From Thiocapsa imhoffii (GTDB lineage Bacteria; Pseudomonadota; Gammaproteobacteria; Chromatiales; Chromatiaceae), in the NCBI RefSeq assembly GCF_016583985.1, contig NZ_NRSD01000018.1, positions 17,869 to 81,868 of the forward strand: 64,000 nucleotides of DNA, read 5' to 3'. The position numbers and the translations under genes were made by a program. Every line of letters begins with the position of its first letter. Positions within the stretch are counted from its first letter, which is position 1. The notes below the pieces were generated by a model. That model saw only the letters and a program-made list of their open reading frames with translations. It was not told where the DNA came from and searched no databases. Shown piece after piece: positions 28,301 to 35,978 of the stretch.

Positions 28301-28583
28301 CGACCGCGAGTTGGCCATGGACCTGATTCACCAGGTTCTCAACGAGGATCCGAATGTCTTGAAACAGCCGGCACCGGGTGTCTTCATTTGGGAATATACC
28401 GACCGCGGTGTGCGTCTGCGCGTGCAGTTTTGCTTTCGCTTCGTGCATGGTCCCGGCAGCATTCCAACCCGCTCCGCCGTTCTTCTCGAGATCGGCCGTC
28501 GCTTTGCTGCGGCAGGCATCGAATTCGCCGAAATCGGTCTACTGCAAGGCCTTGCCGTCTCCTCGGTGGATGGGACGACCTGA
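25389..28583 (+). CDS. MscK/KefA-type large mechanosensitive channel
   Basis: A 1064-residue protein of the MscS superfamily. An N-terminal signal or anchor (about 28-45) is followed by a long Arg/Glu/Leu-rich coiled-coil periplasmic domain (about 50-400). Then come several helices interrupted by a hydrophilic loop (about 540-595), and the MscS core: the Gly/Ala pore helix ASLGVGIGFGLQNIVNNFISG, LLAERPLRIGDFVSIG and VVIPNGSVISSEFINWT. It opens under membrane tension and lets solutes out during osmotic downshock; MscK members may also sense K+. Pairing with a K+ channel gene fits that. Confidence 0.9.
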   Translation: MVSSATSDVIQPTAASVSWIERSVQWLFPAWLLLATTLVSANVALPDLRELQEETRKLNQLREDIIETVFRSERSVKTLLVDLAAEERRLHGPLVETEDLRRARLDLESIRSRLAVIEGRIEQYRLSLVRLRQVRDDLATVLARAQDHQADDLLRETGLRLLREQESVLQATLAGYEELAAVSRRKIELLHQRLRLLQSRFSLAAVDRAAASVADERIPVLQDVIADFLRRAARASRDLDAVVGDTPSAANRRRLLAEQVNEAITRAFIRQNDLELVLTGNRLEALTTLRADETMPLRILRLGVRKLNEIAATLTHLENALNTQFTSLESRGAARLQQGAQPDEYSRDVSDLMGLMAFQREDIRVMRDRLEAEQVALVRLIGETTAASLLEHHPLPTVAEDWIRVLAAMHDVPRLAATFGVELWRTLLIQFAAVATSQRVALAIALPLLVALLLWAAHRLSVLAAQQDAPGMLAHSANALSNTLPWMIPAVIWGVLGWLLGLRPDLLRPILVLLSLVPSVLLLLRLTAVLTQQRPQPVTVDANTEVDQDDQSARMGESMTASDSAVCTTTRVASEGDRAADRANGIASHAVVEAGLRLQHHLRVAILVAAAIVALHESTHLLSLPPLLMDVLDRLGMFAVLALFPTALGVERALRARLQEGSLMHSRGAAFVRLLSRLLPGFVLLTGIAGVLGYTHLAWTLIGFSLWLTLVALGLYFSVGVVQALAARIDDHLRTTDVENAEFWRTHFVEPGRRLAQLGLSVGAGWILLVLWGWGAQTPPVRWMLSLTRTELFQLSGTPFTVGGILLTLLLIGAALWVGGWSQQVSYRLAYRRVRDLGLRQALATFTRYVVIVAGVLLALSIIGFDLTALTVFAASLGVGIGFGLQNIVNNFISGILLLAERPLRIGDFVSIGAHDGTVTQIGIRSLTVRTPDRQEVVIPNGSVISSEFINWTGQDDTVRQVHYFVIRYGSDRELAMDLIHQVLNEDPNVLKQPAPGVFIWEYTDRGVRLRVQFCFRFVHGPGSIPTRSAVLLEIGRRFAAAGIEFAEIGLLQGLAVSSVDGTT

Positions 28584-28634
28584 GAGTCCGGTTCCCGGGT
28601 GAGCGGACCTGCGTCCTCTGCCCTGGTGGTGCAG

Positions 28635-29606
28635 CTAGCTTGCTGGATCAGGGATCAGGGGCGCGCCGTGCGCGTCCTCTTGCGCCTGCAAGGTCGTAGA
28701 TAGGTTGCGGATATCGTAATCAAACCAACCGCGGCGAATCAGCTCAAAGACACCGTTGCGATTGAGTTCCGCGATCGCCTCGTCCAGCAAGGCCAGAAGA
28801 GCGGTATCGCCTTTGGCCACGGCCACACCGATCCCATCACCGAACCACGCGCGATCCGACACCGGTGGACCAATCAGCTCAAAGCCCGCGCCGGCCTCGG
28901 TGGATAGGAAGTTCTCATGCAGTGCGATGTGGTCCCCGAACACCAAGTCGGTACGCCCGAGCACCAAATCGGCAAGCGCATCACGCCTTGTACTGTAACG
29001 ATAAAGTGTGTTCCGTTCGCCGAGTTGGTCCGTGGCATAAGCATCAAACGTGGTCGCGCGCGCGACACCGATCTGGGCCCCAGCGAGGCTTGCTGGATCG
29101 AACTCAGTGAAACGCCCCCGACGGGCGACGAAACGCCCGGGACTATCGTAATAAGGACGAGTAAAGGCCACCTGTTCACGGCGCTCGTCGGTGATCGAGA
29201 TCGAGGCCACGACTGCGTCAACACGCCGCTGCACGAGCCCGGTGAGCAACTCCTCCCACTCGGTCGGGATCAGCTCGCATTCGAACCGGATCTGCCGACA
29301 CAGGGCTTGTGCAAAGTCGATGTCGAAGCCTGCGAGTTGGCCCTGGTAATCGATGAAGCTGAGGGGCGGATCCTGTCCGAACACAGCGATCCGCAACCGG
29401 GACGCCGCCGCGGGCGGAACGACGATCACCGCCAGTATCAGACAGAGCAGCATCGCTCGCTTCCGGGTGGAGCAGCGCAGGATCAACCGGAGTGGCGATG
29501 GTCGCATTGCGGAGAGCGCCTCGCGGACCGGATCAGGATGAACGGGGACCGGCCCAAGCCGTGACTGATCTTGTCTTCTCGCCAATGATGGTCGCGTTCG
29601 TTGCAT
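28635..29606 (-). CDS. Amino-acid-type (SBP_3) solute-binding protein
   Basis: The 323-residue product has family-3 binding protein features: RLRIAVFGQDPPLSFIDYQGQLAGFDIDFAQAL, VDAVVASISITDERREQVAFTRPYY, then GVARATTF and a C-terminal RRGWFDYD. A clear GGGAGGA ribosome site precedes the ATG at 29606, but the hydrophobic signal helix (MLLCLILAVIVVPPAAA) begins only near residue 52. The signal is thus unusually far in, or a downstream ATG at 29507 or 29453 is used. No permease or ATPase gene is nearby, so it may serve a distant transporter or a receptor. Confidence 0.82.
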   Translation of the reverse strand: MQRTRPSLARRQDQSRLGPVPVHPDPVREALSAMRPSPLRLILRCSTRKRAMLLCLILAVIVVPPAAASRLRIAVFGQDPPLSFIDYQGQLAGFDIDFAQALCRQIRFECELIPTEWEELLTGLVQRRVDAVVASISITDERREQVAFTRPYYDSPGRFVARRGRFTEFDPASLAGAQIGVARATTFDAYATDQLGERNTLYRYSTRRDALADLVLGRTDLVFGDHIALHENFLSTEAGAGFELIGPPVSDRAWFGDGIGVAVAKGDTALLALLDEAIAELNRNGVFELIRRGWFDYDIRNLSTTLQAQEDAHGAPLIPDPAS

Positions 29607-29620
29607 GATTTCCTCCCGAC

Positions 29621-30901
29621 TCAGCGCTCGGTTGCTTCGTCCCGCGCTGCCATCAAGAGGCGTCGCAACTGATGAGCGAGGCGTGGCAGGACCACGTCGG
29701 CATCCGCGCTGCCTGACAAGATATCGAACAAGGTCTCCTGAATCAGTCGACTGGCCCGCGGATACTGAGCCCCGAGGAGCGCGGCGGGTCGCGGAACCAG
29801 TTCAACCTGGCCGGTCGCCAGCAGTCCGGAGACCGGCAGAGACGCTTGGACGTCGGGCTCCTGATAGAGGTCGCCGCGCGTCGGGAGGAGGTTGAGTTCC
29901 ACCGCGAGGCGGGTCTGCACCGCTGGACTCGTCAAGTGCTGAACCAGGGCGACTGCCAGCTCGGGATGCGGGCTGTAACGCGAGACCGCCAGCTGCCAAC
30001 CACCCAATGCGGCAGGGTGAAGCGACTGATCCGGCAGTTTCGGCAAGGGCGCAATGCCAACCCGTTCCGCCACGGAGGAGTCGTATTCATTCAATGTGGC
30101 CCAGGCTCCCGGCCAATGGCGGAGAAAGGCGGCATTCCCCTCGGCGAAGACCGTCAAAGACTCATCTTCGGTGAACGACAAGACCGATGGTGGAGAAACG
30201 TTGTCCAACCACCCCAGAGCACGCGTGAGCGCCGCAACCACCGCCTCATCGTCCACCGAGACGCTTTCGTCTGCCTCGATCAGGCGCCCCGCGCCTTGAC
30301 CGGAGAACCACTCCAACGCATTGCAGACCAACGCCTCCGCTCGCCAGCCCTGCCAAACGAAGCCCCAGAATCGCCCGTTGCCGGCGGCTCGCTGCGCCTC
30401 CTGCACGGTCCTCGCGGTGGTCTCGAGTGCGTCCCAATCCGTTGGTACTGCCAAGTCAAGCTCTTCGAGCAGGTCTTGACGGTAGTAGAGCACACCAAAA
30501 TCCAGATACCAGGGTAACGCGAGCAGCCGTTGGTCGACTCGATTGTTCTCCAACAGCGCTGGAATGATGCCCTGTTCGGTGCCGTCCAGATGAGGTGTGA
30601 GATCGACCAGGTCCGCGGCGAGGACACCCGACCAGTTGACATCGATCTCGATCACGTCGAGACCGGGCTCGGCAACACCCAATAATTCCTCATAGATGTC
30701 GAGGCGACGCTGGACGTCCGTGGGCGCTGCGAAGACACGAACCGAGTGGCCATGAGCGTCTGCCCATTCCTCGGCGGCGGTGCGACAGAAGGCATGGATC
30801 TGTGGATTCACTCCGCAAATCAGAGTCAGGTTTGCCGCCAACGGCGCCGCTGAGTGCCCGCACAGGAGGCATCCGATCAGCAGGACAATGACGCGTTCCA
30901 T
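29621..30901 (-). CDS. Family-1 (sugar-type) extracellular solute-binding protein
   Basis: The 426-residue product has a signal peptide (MERVIVLLIGCLLCGHSAAPLAA) and a two-lobe binding fold: LTLICGVNPQIHAFCRTAAEEWA, DVIEIDVNW, ALPWYLDFGVLYYRQDLLEE, FAEGNAAFLRHWPGAWATL and GGWQLAVSR. This is the pattern of carbohydrate or glycerol-phosphate binding proteins. ATG at 30901 was chosen to place the signal at the N-terminus. It is in an apparent operon with the SBP_3 gene, 14 bases downstream, and again no permease is present. Confidence 0.83.
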   Translation of the reverse strand: MERVIVLLIGCLLCGHSAAPLAANLTLICGVNPQIHAFCRTAAEEWADAHGHSVRVFAAPTDVQRRLDIYEELLGVAEPGLDVIEIDVNWSGVLAADLVDLTPHLDGTEQGIIPALLENNRVDQRLLALPWYLDFGVLYYRQDLLEELDLAVPTDWDALETTARTVQEAQRAAGNGRFWGFVWQGWRAEALVCNALEWFSGQGAGRLIEADESVSVDDEAVVAALTRALGWLDNVSPPSVLSFTEDESLTVFAEGNAAFLRHWPGAWATLNEYDSSVAERVGIAPLPKLPDQSLHPAALGGWQLAVSRYSPHPELAVALVQHLTSPAVQTRLAVELNLLPTRGDLYQEPDVQASLPVSGLLATGQVELVPRPAALLGAQYPRASRLIQETLFDILSGSADADVVLPRLAHQLRRLLMAARDEATER

Positions 30902-30938
30902 CGCTGTAACCGCACGTTCATTGAACCCGTCAAGCCGG

Positions 30939-31412
30939 CTATTCACCGCAGACCACTCGGCCAAATTCACTGCGAGACATCTCACGCGGGACACTGCAGA
31001 CTCGGCGCAACCGTTCAACCAGAGGTCCATTCGGATCAAAGATCAGGACCCATGAGGTCGCCGCCATGCTCATCCCATCAAATCCATCCAATTGGCAAAC
31101 GGTATACACTTGTCCGTAAAGGTCATCACAGAAGCTCCGACTGATCCGTTCGGGCCGGTATCCACAGCGTTCGATCACCGCCTGAAGGGCCCCTGTCCCC
31201 GTCGCCCCCGTATAAGCGCTGACATCTCCAAAATCACGCAATCCCTCGGCTTCGAGCGTCGCAATCACCCGATCTCGACAGGCGTCCCACCCCTGTGCCG
31301 AGCCAGCTGCTGGCGCCGCCGGACCACTCAGGATGAGGTTGCCTACGAGCAGGCCGACAACCCAAGCGCTCCACATCATCCTCTCGGAAGCAGCGCATCT
31401 GATTGGGGTCAT
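30939..31412 (-). CDS. Hypothetical secreted Cys-containing protein
   Basis: The 157-residue product has a positively charged start and a hydrophobic signal (SAWVVGLLVGNLILSG) ending near a small-residue cleavage site. The mature part has five cysteines (DACRDR, ERCGY, SFCDDLY, VCQLD, RVCSV) and one more at the C-terminus, fitting disulfides in the periplasm. GGAG six bases before ATG 31412 sets the start. It is the first gene of the binding-protein group on this strand. No family is recognised. Confidence 0.5.
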   Translation of the reverse strand: MTPIRCAASERMMWSAWVVGLLVGNLILSGPAAPAAGSAQGWDACRDRVIATLEAEGLRDFGDVSAYTGATGTGALQAVIERCGYRPERISRSFCDDLYGQVYTVCQLDGFDGMSMAATSWVLIFDPNGPLVERLRRVCSVPREMSRSEFGRVVCGE

Positions 31413-31852
31413 CATGAACTCCGGTTCCAACGAAAGCGGTCCGTTGCTTCTCCAGGCCCCGCGCATAACCCGGCTGTCAAACCAGGTCATCGCGATTCAA
31501 GTCACCGCCTTGAGTTCCTGACACTCAGTTTACGTCATCACCACCCGGGCTGATAGATCACACAGGATATGGCGGCAGGCGATCGACCGTTTTCCTTGGC
31601 AGGCCGACATCATGGCCCGTGCTCAGGATCAGCTTCGCTCAAGCAGGGTCGCATCATCCATGTCGAGGCGGCGCAGTCAGCACCCAGAGAGATCACCGAA
31701 AGACCTTGCCGAACCCGTTGATCTCCGGCACCATGCTCGCCGCGTGGTCGTGTGCGCGGATCGACGCTGCGGCAGACCCAGCGATCCGCAGCGCGGGAAC
31801 GGTGCTCTGCCAGCCACCTATCCGAGTCGATCACCGTGATGAGACCAAGTGC
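31413..31852. other. Gene-free stretch
   Basis: No supportable gene. It is the divergent promoter region between the secreted protein on the minus strand and the PsiE-type gene on the plus strand. I could not assign a promoter with confidence. Confidence 0.4.
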
Positions 31853-32590
31853 GTGGACCGTCATCGTTATCACATCCAATTCAGCGCGACCCTGCTTCCG
31901 GGAACTGATGCCGACACGGCTAGAGCCGCGCTCAAAGCCCGCTTCAATCTGTCTGATCAAGCGCTTGCAGATTTGTTCAGCGGGCAATGCGTCACGATCC
32001 GGCGCAATATCGATGAGCCAACCGCGTTACGGTATCAGGCTGCCTTTCGGCAGGCGGGCGCGCTGTTGCAGATCATTCCAGCGGCCCAGGAGACCGCGCC
32101 ACCTGAGCTCGACCTTGATCCCCGTACTTGGTCCGTGTCGAAACCCGGCCACCCACCCTCGTTCATCGATCGGGGGTTTCACCATTTCGAAAGGATCCTG
32201 GCAGCAGTGCTGTTGGTGTTGATCTCTGGCGTTGCGGTGCTCGCCGTGCTCGAACTCTGTTTCGTGCTCTACCAGGATGTGACCAGCCAAAAAGGCGTCT
32301 TTCTGCTTGATCTCGGAGAACTTTTCGAGATTTTCGGCATGTTTTTGATCGTCTTGATCGCGATCGAATTGATGGCGAGCATCTATATGTACATGATGGA
32401 CAAATCCGTCCATGTGGAGATCATGCTCTTGATCGCCATCACTGCACTCACGCGCAAGGTGGTTGTGCTCGATCTTGAGAGCAAGGGCGACCCCGCGCTC
32501 TATATGGTCGGTTTGGCCGCGCTCTTGGGGACCTTGGTCGTGGGTTACTATTTGGTCAAGCGCTTGGGGCGACAGCGCGGCCGGCATTAA
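31853..32590 (+). CDS. PsiE-family membrane protein with N-terminal soluble domain
   Basis: The 245-residue product starts with a small alpha/beta domain (YHIQFSATLLPGTDADTARA ... QLFSG-like, ending AGALLQIIPA) seen in front of various membrane proteins. From about residue 112 the PsiE domain follows: FERILAAVLLVLISGVAVLAVLE, four helices, and LLIAITALTRKVVVLD. PsiE is the phosphate-starvation-inducible protein of E. coli, of unknown function. The GTG at 31853 was chosen because the soluble domain begins there; upstream codons do not look coding. Confidence 0.7.
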   Translation: MDRHRYHIQFSATLLPGTDADTARAALKARFNLSDQALADLFSGQCVTIRRNIDEPTALRYQAAFRQAGALLQIIPAAQETAPPELDLDPRTWSVSKPGHPPSFIDRGFHHFERILAAVLLVLISGVAVLAVLELCFVLYQDVTSQKGVFLLDLGELFEIFGMFLIVLIAIELMASIYMYMMDKSVHVEIMLLIAITALTRKVVVLDLESKGDPALYMVGLAALLGTLVVGYYLVKRLGRQRGRH

Positions 32591-32673
32591 CGGCTCGGGC
32601 GGCGCGTCAGGGTGATCTCAACCTCCCGCAACGCGATCGCAACACATCGAATAATCAAGAGAATCAACATCGA

Positions 32674-32913
32674 ATGCTCAACTGGATCGACCGTTTTCCG
32701 CTCTATCTCTTCGTCGTCGCGTCCCTCACGCTGGGGCTCGCGCCCTTTGTCCCAGAACCCCATTTGTGGGAAAAACTCAAGATGCTGGCCGACGGCACCT
32801 TGACCCGGGCGATTGATATCTTTGACCTCCTCCTCCACGCCACGCCTTGGGTGCTGTTGGTCATCAAGGTCACGCGCCAATTCATCCTGCCTCCCCGCAC
32901 GCCGGAGCGTTAG
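32674..32913 (+). CDS. Small two-helix membrane protein
   Basis: The 79-residue product has two hydrophobic helices (FPLYLFVVASLTLGLAPF and LLLHATPWVLLVIKVTRQFI) and a conserved-looking PEPHLWEKLKML loop. I recall similar short proteins widely present near transporter genes, sometimes labelled RND transporter without evidence. It follows the PsiE-type gene by 83 bases on the same strand. Confidence 0.65.
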   Translation: MLNWIDRFPLYLFVVASLTLGLAPFVPEPHLWEKLKMLADGTLTRAIDIFDLLLHATPWVLLVIKVTRQFILPPRTPER

Positions 32914-32978
32914 CCCCTCAGTTATGCGTGCCCGATCCTCCGTCAACGCCCCATCTCAGCTCGTGGCGATCGCACCCA

Positions 32979-33698
32979 TCATCTCGTCAAGTCGTTCAGC
33001 GTGGAGCGCATCGTATCGGCCCAGATGCGGTATCCCAATTCACTCAGGTGCAGTTCATCGGGCATGATTTCCCGAGACACTTGGCCATCGGGACCCAGAA
33101 ACGAGCGGCGCATATCCAGATAATGGGTCCTGCTACCATCGTGATATTTGGCAATCAGGGCGTTGACCTGCTGGTTCTTGGCATCCGCGGCGGCGGACCC
33201 GCGCGGCAGAATGGACAAGAGCAACACCTTGGTCGTTGGCGAACGCCGATGGATGGAGCGAATGATCTTGCGGATGCCCCGGGCGGTTTGCTGAGGCGTA
33301 TGATCAGCGATCCGGCTGTTGTTGGTACCAATCATCAGGACCACGACCTTGGGCTGCAACCCATCTAGGGTCCGATTGTCGATCCGCCACAATAGATGCT
33401 GTGTCTGATCCCCGCTCAGCCCAAAGTTGACCGCCCGATGGCGACCGAACTCGCGCTCGAACAGGTCTGGATGATTGGCCCAACCCGCCGTGACCGAATC
33501 ACCAAGAAAGACCACATGCGCCCCTCCTTTGCTCGCGATGTCTACAAACTGCTCATGGGTTCTGAGGAAGCTGGCGAGGATTTGGCCGTTCGCATCAAGG
33601 CGCGGCGCGGCCAGATCCGCGCGTTGGGCTAGAGCTGACGCGGGGGCGAGCGCCACGACGAGGCCGAGCGCCATGAGTGGGCCAAGAAACGGATTCAT
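32979..33698 (-). CDS. SGNH/GDSL-family esterase, secreted
   Basis: The 239-residue protein has a signal peptide (MNPFLGPLMALGLVVALAPASALA). The SGNH blocks are VVFLGDSVTAGW (nucleophile Ser), LSGDQTQHLLWR, LMIGTNNS (oxyanion Asn) and DELHLSELGY (catalytic Asp and His). It probably removes acyl groups from a sugar or lipid in the periplasm. AGGA upstream supports the ATG at 33698. The layout resembles platelet-activating-factor acetylhydrolase-like SGNH enzymes. Confidence 0.85.
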   Translation of the reverse strand: MNPFLGPLMALGLVVALAPASALAQRADLAAPRLDANGQILASFLRTHEQFVDIASKGGAHVVFLGDSVTAGWANHPDLFEREFGRHRAVNFGLSGDQTQHLLWRIDNRTLDGLQPKVVVLMIGTNNSRIADHTPQQTARGIRKIIRSIHRRSPTTKVLLLSILPRGSAAADAKNQQVNALIAKYHDGSRTHYLDMRRSFLGPDGQVSREIMPDELHLSELGYRIWADTMRSTLNDLTR

Positions 33699-33924
33699 AA
33701 GTCAGTCCTGCAAGGAATCGATGCGGGGGTTGGCGGACGAAGCACGCGGCCTTGCAAGATCAGATGAGGGCGCAATCACGGGGTAACACGTCCTCGACAG
33801 GCAGCGCGGCACTCGGGTTGTCGATGTGACGGGCGGTCACGTGACGGATCTTCGCGTGCAGTCCAGGTGGCGAGCATAGGGAAGTTTCCCCTCAGCGACA
33901 AGGTACTGGCCCGCCGCCGCGGCT

Positions 33925-34929
33925 TCAGTCTGGACGATAGGCAATCAGAATCGCCCGCACCGGCGCCGGATAGCCTTCACGCGTGCGCTGTGGCTCTAGA
34001 GGGTCGAGTTGATCCACCAGTGACTGAAACCGCATCCATGGGGTCGCACGCTGTTCGTCGGGCGTCGTGGGAGAGACGTCGACGACGCGCACCTCAGTCA
34101 AACCGCACCCACGCAGCCACCCGACCAGCACCCCGACGGTTGGGATGGACCAAACATTGCGCATCGCCGCATAACGCCCAGTCGGGACCAGCACCTGGTC
34201 GGTCTGGTGAGCGAGCACCAAGGTCTCGAGCACCAATTCACCGCCCGGGCGGAGCAAGCGTCGCAGATCCCGGAGATGATCGAGCGGTGCGCGGCGGTGC
34301 GCGAGCACCCCCATGGAGAAGACCGTATCGAATACACCAGGGTCATCCAGGTGCGCATCCGCCAGCGCCATGAGATCCTCGATCCCCAGCGGGAGGACCG
34401 CCATCGCATCACGGCCGAGAAAATGATCAATGGCCAACCATTGCGCCACGCACAAGAGTGAGGGGTCGACGCCTATGACGAGCCGTGCACCCTGTCCGAG
34501 CATACGCCACGCGTAATAGCCATTGCCGCATCCAACGTCCAACACCAGCCGTCCCGCAAGCGGGGTGATGGCATCCTTGAGCCGTCGCCATTTCAGATCC
34601 GAGCGCCATTCCGCGTCGATCCTCAGCCCATGCACACAGAAGGGTCCCTTGCGCCAGGGATGCAGGGCCATCAGTTGCTTGACGAGATCCTCTAACACAG
34701 GCTCGGGAAGCGCGACCGGACCCGCGATCCCCACACAATCCTCAGCGAGACACAACTGACCGCGCGGGGGGCTCGGCAGCGCGGCGAGCGCGCTTTCCCA
34801 GTGCGGGAGATCGCCATGTCGCCGCGTGTCCAAGCGGGTCCGAATCCCATCGGCCAGGACACCACGCCAGCGTGCGAGTCGACTGTCTCCGAGCGCACCC
34901 AGGAAGGGTTCAAACGGCCTCAGGTCCAT
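33925..34929 (-). CDS. cmoB: tRNA U34 carboxymethyltransferase CmoB
   Basis: Uses carboxy-S-adenosylmethionine made by CmoA to convert 5-hydroxyuridine at tRNA position 34 to cmo5U. Seen are LHPWRKGPFCVHGLRIDAEWRSDLKW, the SAM motif VLDVGCGNGYYAWRMLG, FSMGVLAHRRAPLDHL and WSIPTV. Length of 334 residues is near the E. coli enzyme (323). ATG at 34929 overlaps cmoA by 10 bases; an ATG at 34956 would extend it by nine residues. E. coli has YHR where this protein has AHR. Confidence 0.9.
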   Translation of the reverse strand: MDLRPFEPFLGALGDSRLARWRGVLADGIRTRLDTRRHGDLPHWESALAALPSPPRGQLCLAEDCVGIAGPVALPEPVLEDLVKQLMALHPWRKGPFCVHGLRIDAEWRSDLKWRRLKDAITPLAGRLVLDVGCGNGYYAWRMLGQGARLVIGVDPSLLCVAQWLAIDHFLGRDAMAVLPLGIEDLMALADAHLDDPGVFDTVFSMGVLAHRRAPLDHLRDLRRLLRPGGELVLETLVLAHQTDQVLVPTGRYAAMRNVWSIPTVGVLVGWLRGCGLTEVRVVDVSPTTPDEQRATPWMRFQSLVDQLDPLEPQRTREGYPAPVRAILIAYRPD

Positions 34930-35666
34930 GCCACCCAAGCCACGAAATCGAGACACTGGAACCAGCGCGTCCAGCCGCTGAAGCCTGCCGCGGCAAGACG
35001 GCGCTCGTGCTGCTCGACCGTCTCTGGAACCAAGACCTGCTCGAGTGCAGCGCGTTTGCGCGCGATGGCCAGATCGCTATACCCGTTCGCGCGCTTGAAA
35101 TCATCGTGCAGGGCGCGAACGAACCGGCCCTCCGCTCCCTCACCGAGTTCGATTTTCTCGGCCAGCACGAGCGCGCCCTTGGGGACGAGACCGGCGCGCA
35201 GTTGCTGGAGTAATTCATCACGACGTGCCAACGGAATAAATTGCAATGTGAAATTAAGAACGATCAGGGAGGCCTGGGTGATCTCGATGGTAGCCAGATC
35301 GGCCTGGAGGGGCTCGAGACGCTCGCGCCCAGGGGTGTCCGCCAGGCGTGCGCGCAACCCCGCGATCATCGCCGCGGAGGTATCCACGGCAATCACCGGA
35401 ACCGTTGGAGGCGTCCGCAATAGGATCTCGCGTGACACCGCTCCCAGCGAGCACCCCAGATCGTAGCAGCGGGTTCCCGGTCGCACCACCCGGCTCGCGA
35501 TCAGGCCCGTCAGGCGCACCAATTCAACATACCCTGGCACCGACCGTTGAATCATATCGGGAAAGACACGGGCAACCTCCGCGTCGAACGTGAAGGGCCG
35601 GTGCCTCAGGTCCGGTCGCTCGAAGAGTTCATCTCGATCACTCGTCTCCATCCCTTCGGCTCTCAC
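34920..35666 (-). CDS. cmoA: Carboxy-SAM synthase CmoA
   Basis: Converts SAM and prephenate to carboxy-SAM for wobble-uridine modification. The 248-residue protein has FTFDAEVARVFPDMIQRSVPGY, the nucleotide motif YDLGCSLGAVS, VDTSAAM, NFTLQFIPLARRDEL and EKIELG. This matches CmoA throughout. It overlaps cmoB, the usual cmoAB pairing in gammaproteobacteria. An in-frame ATG six codons in is an alternative start. Confidence 0.93.
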   Translation of the reverse strand: MRAEGMETSDRDELFERPDLRHRPFTFDAEVARVFPDMIQRSVPGYVELVRLTGLIASRVVRPGTRCYDLGCSLGAVSREILLRTPPTVPVIAVDTSAAMIAGLRARLADTPGRERLEPLQADLATIEITQASLIVLNFTLQFIPLARRDELLQQLRAGLVPKGALVLAEKIELGEGAEGRFVRALHDDFKRANGYSDLAIARKRAALEQVLVPETVEQHERRLAAAGFSGWTRWFQCLDFVAWVAWT

Positions 35667-35978
35667 AGCACCTCAGTTCATCATTCGCCAATCACCAGCG
35701 CGACCCTTAGGGCCGATCGCCGCCAACCCCGTCGGCAGCACCTAACGACGCCCAGACGCGCACTCAGACGGGGAACGTAATCTGACACGCCTGGTTCATG
35801 AGAGGTTGCTAGACTATGCTCAGCGGGCGGTGAGCGATTGCATTCTACCGCGCGGATCTAGGCTTGGTCCGACAAAGAGAGCGACTGGCCGATCCGCGCC
35901 GCAAGGCGGATGAGCGCCGGGGCAGATCGCCCATCCGCCGCGGCCCGACCCCACCGGCAGTCATACGGAAAGCGAGTC
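35667..35978. other. Gene-free divergent promoter region
   Basis: No gene is supported between cmoA and ppk1. It must hold promoters for both. I could not pick out a convincing promoter pair or a Pho box. Confidence 0.4.
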
